Positions 5,424-10,384 of a stretch of 10,384 nucleotides of DNA are shown one piece after another. The stretch spans positions 1-10,384 of the forward strand of contig CAIUXU010000533.1 in NCBI GenBank assembly GCA_903903205.1. The letters run 5' to 3'. The translations under genes were made by a program, and so were the position numbers. Within the stretch, counting starts at the first letter, position 1, and every line of letters starts with the position of its first letter. The notes under the pieces were generated by a model, which was not told where the DNA came from, searched no databases, and saw nothing but the letters and a program-made list of their open reading frames with translations. The DNA comes from an uncultured Syntrophobacterales bacterium (GTDB taxonomy: Bacteria; Desulfobacterota; Syntrophia; Syntrophales; UBA5619).

Positions 5424-7550
5424 ATGTTGAAAGAAAAAAGTCGCGATGAAAGGATACGGTTCCTCTTCGAACCCCGTTCCGTTGCCATAATCGGCGCCTC
5501 GCATGATCGCGGGAAAATCGGTTTTGCGGTTTTAAGAAATATCCTCTCCGGCGGTTACTGCGGCGCCATTTATCCGATCAATCCCGCCGGCGGCGAGATT
5601 GAGGGAATTCCAGTTCGGCGCTCGCTGCAGGAGGTGGAAGGCGAAATTGACGTCGCCGTCGTGACAATCCCTTCCCCTCTCGTTTTTGCCGCCGTTAAGG
5701 ACCTGTGTCGGCACAATGTAAAAAACGCCATTCTCATCTCGGCAGGTTTTTCGGAAATCGGCAATCTCGAAGAAGAACGGAAGATCACGGACTACGCGAA
5801 TGAGCATGGCATGCGCATCCTCGGTCCGAACGTTTTCGGGATTTATTCCTCTTCCTCGAATCTCAATGCAACCTTCGTTTCCGGCAACATCCCACGCGGG
5901 CATCTGGCCATGATTACGCAGAGCGGCGCGCTGGGGCTTACACTGGTCGGCCAGGCCTCTGTTGAACACATCGGGCTTTCAGCCATTGTATCCGTCGGTA
6001 ACAAATCGGACATCGACGAATCGGATCTCCTCGACTATCTGTACCGTCACGAAGAGACGCACATGGTACTCATATACATCGAGGGAATCCGCAACGGCGA
6101 GAAATTCATCGCAGCGCTGAAGAAAACAACCCGCGTAAAGCCGGTCGTCATCATCAAATCCGGGCGGTCCCAGCGGGGTGCGATGGCGGCGGCTTCCCAT
6201 ACCGGTTCACTCGCCGGGTCGGATGATCTCTTCGATGCCATCGCGCGCCAGTGCGGGGCCCTGCGCGCGGAAAGCACCAGGGAGGCCTTCAACTGGTGCA
6301 AATTCATCACCAACAACCCCCTCCCTCGCGGCGAGAACACCGTGATTATCACCAACGGTGGGGGCGCCGGCGTGATGGCAACGGACGCCTGCGAGAAATA
6401 CTCCGTTCCTCTCTACGACGACGCCGAAGATCTCAAGCAGATCTTCACTCCCGTAATTCCCTCTTTCGGCTCCGCGAAGAATCCCGTCGATGTGACCGGA
6501 AATGCCTCTCTTGCGGACTATACAAAAGCCTTCGACGCCGCGCTGCAATCTGAAAATATCAATACCGTTGTTGGCATCTTCTGCGAAACCGCTATCGTCC
6601 CCGCCGACCACCTGAAAGAGATGGTCGAAACGAACGTCCAGCGATACCGCGAGAAGGGAAAACTCATCATCTTTTCCCTCTTCGGCGGCGAGAAAACTTC
6701 CCAATACGAGATAGAGGCGCGACGTCGTGGTCTCCCCGTAACGGACGACGTTTACGACGCAATCTCGACGCTGGGCGCGGGCTACCGCTACAACCGCTAT
6801 GCCGCTGATTTACCGGATGAAGAGGCCGACGTCGCCATGGACTTTGGCGCTATCGACGAAATCGTGCGCAATGCCGCCGCAGCAAAGCGCTATTTCCTGT
6901 TGGCCCATGAGGCCCAGAAGATTATGGAAATCGCGGATATTCCTATTCCGGTCACCATGAATGCTACAACGCTGGAGGCTGCCATAACATCGGCCGATTC
7001 GGTCGGTTATCCCGTCGCCATGAAGGTTATCTCCAAAGACATCATCCATAAAAGCGATGCTGGAGGGATCGCCTTGGGTCTTGACAACCGTAAAGAAGTC
7101 GTCGCCGCCTACGAGGCGATCATGCGAAACTGCCGGGCGCACGTTCCTCATGCCGTGATCGAGGGCGTCTCAATATCCGAGATGGTCCGGCCGGGCGTCG
7201 AAATCATCATCGGCGCACGCCGCGACGTCATCTTTGGACCAACGGTCATGGTTGGCCTTGGCGGGATCTACGTCGAAGTGATGAAAGATGTTTCCTTCAG
7301 GGCACTTCCCCTGGACCAGAAGGAGATCCAGACGATGGTTAAGGAAATTCGCTCCTACCCACTCCTTCTGGGAGTCCGCGGTGAAGCGATGAAAGACATC
7401 AACAAACTTGTGGAGGCAATCATCAAGATCAGCGCCATTATCCGCAGATGCAAGGGCATAACGGATATCGAAATCAATCCCCTGGTCGTCTATGAAGTGG
7501 GGATGGGCGCCAAGGCGGTCGATGTGCGCATCCTTCTTTCCAAAGGGTGA
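5424..7550 (+). CDS. ADP-forming acyl-CoA (acetyl-CoA) synthetase, fused alpha-beta type
   Basis: A 708-residue cytoplasmic enzyme catalysing acyl-CoA + ADP + Pi to acid + CoA + ATP, or the reverse. Domains in order: CoA-binding Rossmann domain (about 15-140; SVAIIGAS at 19-26), CoA-ligase domain (about 150-300) with GNKSDIDESDLLDYL and the phosphorylated histidine H259 in ASHTGSLAG, second ligase domain (about 300-460; NGGGAGVMATDACE at 311-324), and C-terminal ATP-grasp domain (about 485-705) with HKSDAGGI at 542-549 and the metal-binding DIEINPL at 681-687. No GNAT acetyltransferase domain is present, so it is a catalytic enzyme and not a Pat/PatZ-type protein acetylase. In anaerobes this enzyme gains ATP from acetyl-CoA or other acyl-CoA; the exact substrate cannot be read here. 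The ATG has only a weak ribosome site. A P-loop/DRTGG gene follows after 34 bases and is probably cotranscribed. Confidence 0.92.
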   Translation: MLKEKSRDERIRFLFEPRSVAIIGASHDRGKIGFAVLRNILSGGYCGAIYPINPAGGEIEGIPVRRSLQEVEGEIDVAVVTIPSPLVFAAVKDLCRHNVKNAILISAGFSEIGNLEEERKITDYANEHGMRILGPNVFGIYSSSSNLNATFVSGNIPRGHLAMITQSGALGLTLVGQASVEHIGLSAIVSVGNKSDIDESDLLDYLYRHEETHMVLIYIEGIRNGEKFIAALKKTTRVKPVVIIKSGRSQRGAMAAASHTGSLAGSDDLFDAIARQCGALRAESTREAFNWCKFITNNPLPRGENTVIITNGGGAGVMATDACEKYSVPLYDDAEDLKQIFTPVIPSFGSAKNPVDVTGNASLADYTKAFDAALQSENINTVVGIFCETAIVPADHLKEMVETNVQRYREKGKLIIFSLFGGEKTSQYEIEARRRGLPVTDDVYDAISTLGAGYRYNRYAADLPDEEADVAMDFGAIDEIVRNAAAAKRYFLLAHEAQKIMEIADIPIPVTMNATTLEAAITSADSVGYPVAMKVISKDIIHKSDAGGIALGLDNRKEVVAAYEAIMRNCRAHVPHAVIEGVSISEMVRPGVEIIIGARRDVIFGPTVMVGLGGIYVEVMKDVSFRALPLDQKEIQTMVKEIRSYPLLLGVRGEAMKDINKLVEAIIKISAIIRRCKGITDIEINPLVVYEVGMGAKAVDVRILLSKG

Positions 7551-7584
7551 ATGCAGCGGTGATGGAAATAGGAGGTGAACAGCC

Positions 7585-8652
7585 ATGAACAAATATGTAA
7601 TTACATCCATGCGAGCCAGTGCGGGGAAGACGAGCCTCATCATCGGCCTCGCAAAGGCCCTGGGAGGAAAGATTGGCTATATCAAACCATTCGGCGAGCG
7701 CCTTATCTATTACAGGAAGGGGCTTTGGGATTATGACGCCGCGCTCATCACAAAAATCTTCCACCTGGCTGATGATCCCGAAGAGATGAGCATCGCTTTT
7801 GATCACGCGAAGCTCATCTTCATGCTTGACGAAGCAGCGACCCGGGAAAAGATCGCAGATTTGGTCGAAAAGGTCGGCAAGGGGAAGGAGTTTTTCTTCA
7901 TCGAGGCCGGCAGGGACATCACCTACGGAAGTTCCGTCCATCTGGACGCCCTTTCTCTGGCGGAATACGCCGACGCAAAACTGGTCGTCATCGTGTCGGG
8001 GGACCAGAACCAGATCTTCGACGACATCTTCTTTCTGAAGCGCTGCGGCTATATCGAAAATAGCCGCTTTCAAGGTGTTATCATTAACAAAGTGCCGGAT
8101 GCCGAAGATTTTGCCGAAACGCGCCTTCCGAAGATCAAGGAGCTGGGCGTCAATGTCATGGGAATTATCCCTTACAGTGCCGAGCTTCCGCTTTTCACGT
8201 TGCACTATCTGGCCGATCGCCTTTTCGCGAAAATCATCACCGGCGAAACCCAGCTTTCCCGGTCAGTCAAAACGATCATCATCGGCGCGATGCCGGCCAG
8301 TTCCGCCTTAAAGCATCCGCTCTTCCAGCAAGAACGCAAGGTGGTCATCACGAGTGGCGATCGCAGCGACATGATCGTAGCTGCCCTGGACAGCAACGTA
8401 TCGGCCATCATTCTCACCAACAACATCATGCCGCCGGCGAATCTGGTTGCGAAGGCCTCGAAACTCGATATCCCGTTGCTGCTCGTCTCGGCGGACACCT
8501 ACACGGTCGCCAAGCAGATTGACTCGCTGGAGTCGCTGCCCACCAAAGACGACGCCGGGAAAATCGCCCTCATCGAAGAGATGATCAGCACCCATGTCCA
8601 GTTGAAAGAATTCGGAGTTTGCCCGGACCCGGAAAGAGGCGCACAGGGATGA
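7585..8652 (+). CDS. P-loop NTPase with DRTGG domain, like the N-terminal part of long phosphotransacetylases
   Basis: A 355-residue protein. Residues 1 to about 210 form a BioD/CobQ-like P-loop domain, with a degenerate Walker A at 8-17 ending SAGKTS (K15), FFFIEAG at 103-109, and strands VVIVSG and GVIINKVP. Residues about 212-325 resemble a DRTGG domain (VVITSGDRSDMIVAAL, then AIILTNNIMPP and LLLVSADTYTVAKQI). The same two domains form the regulatory N-terminus of long phosphotransacetylases (Pta), which sense metabolites there; the catalytic Pta domain is missing here. The start is supported by AGGAGGTGA six bases before the ATG. It lies 34 bases after the ADP-forming synthetase gene, which does the same overall job as Pta-AckA, so a regulatory or partner role in acetate metabolism is a fair inference. 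No direct evidence shows this. Confidence 0.8.
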   Translation: MNKYVITSMRASAGKTSLIIGLAKALGGKIGYIKPFGERLIYYRKGLWDYDAALITKIFHLADDPEEMSIAFDHAKLIFMLDEAATREKIADLVEKVGKGKEFFFIEAGRDITYGSSVHLDALSLAEYADAKLVVIVSGDQNQIFDDIFFLKRCGYIENSRFQGVIINKVPDAEDFAETRLPKIKELGVNVMGIIPYSAELPLFTLHYLADRLFAKIITGETQLSRSVKTIIIGAMPASSALKHPLFQQERKVVITSGDRSDMIVAALDSNVSAIILTNNIMPPANLVAKASKLDIPLLLVSADTYTVAKQIDSLESLPTKDDAGKIALIEEMISTHVQLKEFGVCPDPERGAQG

Positions 8653-8740
8653 ACCGTCCCTGAAGCTTTAAGTTTCCTGACAAAGGCTCTCGCTACTGCT
8701 ACTTCCCGTATTGTCTCTTCGCGTGAATCAATCGGGGACC

Positions 8741-8765
8741 ACGGGACAATTCCTATTGCGACCGT
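8741..8765. repeat. Imperfect inverted repeat upstream of the mazE-like gene
   Basis: ACGG..CAAT (8741-8750) pairs with ATTG...CCGT (8755-8765) as two 4-bp helices with a small internal loop. A GATAAT box lies at 8782-8787 but has no good -35 at proper spacing. An operator for autoregulation by the antitoxin is possible but unproven. Confidence 0.25.
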
Positions 8766-8809
8766 TTTCACTCAATGGTCCGATAATCAGTAGCATAAGG
8801 AGGTAGCTG

Positions 8810-9052
8810 ATGGGAACCACAAAAGTTGCCATTACCATGGATGAAGCAATTCTGGGCGAGCTTGACCGGCTGGTGAAACGGCAGCTCTTCCCCAACCGCA
8901 GCCGGGCTATTCAGTCGGCCGTGCGGGAAAAACTGGAACGCATGGAGAAAGGCCGCTTGGCGCGCGAATGCGCCAAGCTGGATGTCCGGACAGAGCAAGC
9001 GATAGCGGAAGAGGGAATCGACCGGGAGCTGAACCAATGGCCGCCATACTGA
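8810..9052 (+). CDS. MazE-like ribbon-helix-helix antitoxin
   Basis: An 80-residue protein with an N-terminal ribbon-helix-helix fold: strand TKVAITM (4-10), helix about 11-24, turn FPNRSR, and helix about 31-44 with AIQSAVREKL. The acidic C-terminal tail (EEGIDRELNQWPPY) is of the kind that covers the active site of a MazF/PemK toxin. The dimer would bind operator DNA through the strand and hold the toxin through the tail. The start has AAGGAGGT five bases upstream. Its last 16 bases overlap the ATG of a MazF-like gene, the classic antitoxin-first order, but that toxin is broken. The antitoxin is therefore an orphan that may still act as a repressor or antidote to a related toxin elsewhere. 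Confidence 0.85.
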   Translation: MGTTKVAITMDEAILGELDRLVKRQLFPNRSRAIQSAVREKLERMEKGRLARECAKLDVRTEQAIAEEGIDRELNQWPPY

Positions 9053-9231
9053 AGAGGGGAGAAATCTACTGGGCAGACCTGAATCCGGTTCGAGGCGCCG
9101 AGCAGGCGGGTCTGCGACCAAGAGTCTCATCTTTTAACAGCTTCCCTCTATTCTCTCTGTCAATATATTTGACAGAAATGCTTATCCCCCATATAATCCA
9201 ACAATGGAAGTGTAGCCATGGATATTGCTAA
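9037..9231 (+). pseudogene. MazF/PemK-family endoribonuclease, truncated after about 28 codons
   Basis: The frame starting at ATG 9037 begins KRGEIYWADLNPVRG..EQAG.RP, the canonical N-terminus of MazF toxins (mRNA-cleaving endoribonucleases of about 110 residues). After RPR (base about 9123) similarity stops: a working copy continues with a strand like VLIVQND, but here 36 unrelated residues run to a TAA at 9229-9231. The catalytic residues beyond the first loop are missing, so no toxin activity is expected. The break coincides with a change to AT-rich DNA that carries the MNT-HEPN pair. The start overlaps the end of the antitoxin gene by 16 bases. Confidence 0.85.
9157..9197 (+). promoter_or_regulatory. 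Perfect-consensus sigma70 promoter with operator-like palindrome
   Basis: TTGACA (9169-9174), exactly 17 bases, then TATAAT (9192-9197): both hexamers match the consensus fully. The -35 box forms the right arm of a perfect inverted repeat, CTGTCAA (9157-9163) and TTGACAG (9169-9175) with a 5-base spacer. A repressor bound there would block the promoter, as in self-regulated toxin-antitoxin operons. It drives the MNT-HEPN pair. Confidence 0.8.
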
Positions 9232-9292
9232 TAGGCTTAATGCCAGAAAAGAATCAGAACAATGCCCATCATTGCATTTGACCTTCAAATAG
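9218..9292 (+). CDS. Possible 24-codon leader ORF overlapping the MNT start
   Basis: ATG 9218 to TAG 9290-9292 encodes MDIANRLNARKESEQ and nine more residues. It has a GGAAG-like site 8-12 bases upstream, is the first ATG after the promoter, and overlaps the MNT start by 31 bases in another frame. It may couple or dampen MNT translation, or be chance. Confidence 0.25.
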   Translation: MDIANRLNARKESEQCPSLHLTFK

Positions 9293-9585
9293 CACGGGAG
9301 CTGAAAAAGCGCGTATCAAAACTCACACCGCTTATTGATTTCAGGCTTTTTGGTTCCCGTGCGCGTGGTGATGCTGACGATTATTCAGATATGGATATTT
9401 TTATGGAATTTGAGACAGTTGACAGAGAATTAAAGAGTAGCGTTAAAAACGCTGCATGGGAGATGACACTGGAAAGCGGGATTGTTGTTACTACGCTTTT
9501 GTTCAGTAGGCACGAGATTGAAGATACCCCCTTACGTGCATCCCCTATTATCCGCGTGATCATGGAAGAAGGGATTCCCGTATGA
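9262..9585 (+). CDS. MNT-type minimal nucleotidyltransferase (antitoxin of a MNT-HEPN pair)
   Basis: A 107-residue protein with the MNT signature FGSRARG at 30-36 followed by SDMDIF at 42-47; G31-S32 bind the nucleotide and D43 and D45 the metal. The usual third acidic residue in the later strand is not clear (GIVVTTLL at 73-80), as in some other members. The C-terminal IMEEGIPV resembles the common ending of the family. In characterised HEPN-MNT pairs the MNT protein neutralises the HEPN RNase, in some cases by AMPylating a tyrosine near its active site. It is the first gene of the pair and overlaps the HEPN gene by ATGA at 9582-9585. Its ribosome site is weak. Base composition is clearly lower in G+C than in the genes to the left. 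Confidence 0.88.
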   Translation: MPIIAFDLQIARELKKRVSKLTPLIDFRLFGSRARGDADDYSDMDIFMEFETVDRELKSSVKNAAWEMTLESGIVVTTLLFSRHEIEDTPLRASPIIRVIMEEGIPV

Positions 9586-9992
9586 CAGATTGTGAAACAA
9601 TTTTTGTTTACCGCATGAGGCAAACTGAGGAAACACTTTCTGAAGCGATCAGGATGCTGGAATCTGGCTTTTCTCCGCGCTCAATTGTGAATCGATCGTA
9701 TTATGCGATGTTCTATGCGGTATTGGCTCTGTTTGTTGTCTCCAATACCTCTCACAAAACATCCAAACATTCTGGTGTTATCGGTATTTTTAATAAGGAG
9801 TTCATCCATACCGGGAAGCTTGATCAGCGTTTTGCCAAAATGCTGTATAACCTGTTTGATCAACGCATGGAATCGGACTACAGGGATTTTGCCGAAGTAT
9901 CTGAAGAAGATGCTCGCAATGCGGTTTGGGCGGCGCAGGAGTTTGTCATCGCAATCAAAGCGTTGACGGAATATGTACCGAACAAAATCTGA
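9582..9992 (+). CDS. HEPN-domain protein (toxin partner of MNT)
   Basis: A 136-residue all-helical HEPN protein of the UPF0332/COG1895-like group. Seen: NRSYYAMFYAVLALF at 37-51, KHSGVIGIFNKEFI at 63-76, and QRMESDYRDF at 94-103. HEPN RNases of the classic toxin type carry R-x4-6-H; here the position after R95 holds D99-Y100 and no histidine, a common form in this subgroup, so RNase activity is uncertain. Y100 could be a target for modification by the partner, but this is inference. The 4-base overlap with MNT implies coupled translation. A 60-base sample (9721-9780) has 23 G/C, far below the central genes, suggesting acquisition by transfer. The stop codon directly abuts a hydrolase pseudogene in the same frame. 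Confidence 0.87.
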   Translation: MTDCETIFVYRMRQTEETLSEAIRMLESGFSPRSIVNRSYYAMFYAVLALFVVSNTSHKTSKHSGVIGIFNKEFIHTGKLDQRFAKMLYNLFDQRMESDYRDFAEVSEEDARNAVWAAQEFVIAIKALTEYVPNKI

Positions 9993-10163
9993 ACTCTGTC
10001 CGATTACCCGTTCCTGCCCCGGCCGGTCATCTCGATGTTCCTGAGATATCCGCTGAGAAACGACCGCTGAATCGGTGAGGTTGCATGCCACGTCTATCTT
10101 TTTCACGGCGCAGAGAACGATATCATTCCATTCGATCACACAGCGTCTGGCTGGAGAGGTTGA
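9993..10163 (+). pseudogene. Alpha/beta-hydrolase fragment with internal nonsense codon
   Basis: Immediately after the HEPN stop, in the same frame, lies DYPFLPRPVISMFLRYPLRNDR, TGA (10068-10070), then IGEVACHVYLFHGAENDIIPFDH. This matches the pattern of the C-terminal half of alpha/beta-hydrolases of the YfhR/ABHD13 kind, where R-W-I...V.CPVYL.HG..D.IVP is usual, so the TGA most likely replaced a TGG tryptophan. The acid of the catalytic triad, expected as D in HGxxD, is N here. The nucleophile region (GxSxG) and everything before it are absent, and similarity ends after about base 10145. It is a decayed 3' remnant and not expressed as an enzyme. Confidence 0.7.
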
Positions 10164-10342
10164 CACACTAGCCACACCGGCTGCTCCGGATCGAAAGGGG
10201 TGACCACCGCGATCTTAGCGATTTCGGCGCATTTGACCGGAAGATGGACCAGATCTTCCGGTAGCAGGTCCCTGACGAGAAGGACGCTGTAGGAAATTGG
10301 GAATTGCGATGGCAAATTTGGGATGCAGACTTGATGCCCTCG
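10139..10342 (-). other. Open - strand stretch of 68 codons, possible gene remnant
   Basis: Between TGA at 10345-10343 and TGA at 10138-10136 the - strand is open and reads YSVLLVRDLLPEDLVHLP and IAKIAVVTPFDPEQPVWLV, which looks protein-like. There is no ATG and no ribosome site, only a TTG. I recognise no family. It may be a gene fragment or a chance open frame; the other strand here shows nothing. The final 40 bases are AT-rich and hold nothing I can identify. Confidence 0.2.
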
Positions 10343-10384
10343 TCAAAAGTCAGAAATTAGCATAAGCAGCTAAAATAATTGCAA

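Noticed and set aside
8499..8771. A 90-codon - strand ORF running through the gap 8653-8809 into the DRTGG gene
   Set aside because: Half of it is antisense to a real gene and no ribosome site is visible. The gap part gave a faint impression of a widespread intergenic repeat that I cannot verify.
8756..8787. TTGCGA and GATAAT as a promoter for the mazE-like gene
   Set aside because: The 20-base spacing is too long and the -35 is weak.

Overview
The window looks like chromosomal DNA of an anaerobic bacterium, most likely from the former Deltaproteobacteria (Desulfobacterota, perhaps near Syntrophales). The clues are an ADP-forming acyl-CoA synthetase, a flavin reductase-rubredoxin fusion and a probable selenocysteine gene. 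This placement is inference; no rRNA or other phylogenetic marker is present.

Left part (1-2561): the 3' end of a copper P1B-type ATPase on the + strand lies beyond a composition and homology break near base 97. Convergent to it is a two-gene, 7-bp-overlapping module on the - strand (winged-helix protein plus AbiEii-type nucleotidyltransferase) that resembles an AbiE toxin-antitoxin pair.

Centre (2758-8652): a - strand operon maf - yggS - flavin reductase/rubredoxin is driven by a good sigma70 promoter. Divergent from it, on the + strand, are a small exported HMA-fold protein, an ADP-forming acyl-CoA synthetase and a P-loop/DRTGG protein. The HMA gene is the most interesting item. Its frame is interrupted once, by a TGA in a C-x-x-(TGA) motif. 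The TGA is followed at the right distance by a perfect 7-bp hairpin with a GU-containing loop, as expected of a bacterial SECIS element. Read through, it encodes a 107-residue selenoprotein that a standard gene caller would truncate or miss.

Right part (8810-10384): a MazE-like antitoxin overlaps a MazF gene cut off after about 28 codons. AT-rich DNA follows, with a perfect-consensus promoter, an operator-like inverted repeat and an MNT-HEPN gene pair. Directly after the HEPN stop comes the 3' remnant of an alpha/beta-hydrolase gene carrying a TGG-to-TGA type nonsense codon. The MNT-HEPN cassette therefore sits between two broken genes and looks like acquired DNA. The last 200 bases hold no convincing gene. 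No tRNA, rRNA, CRISPR array or complete insertion sequence was seen.
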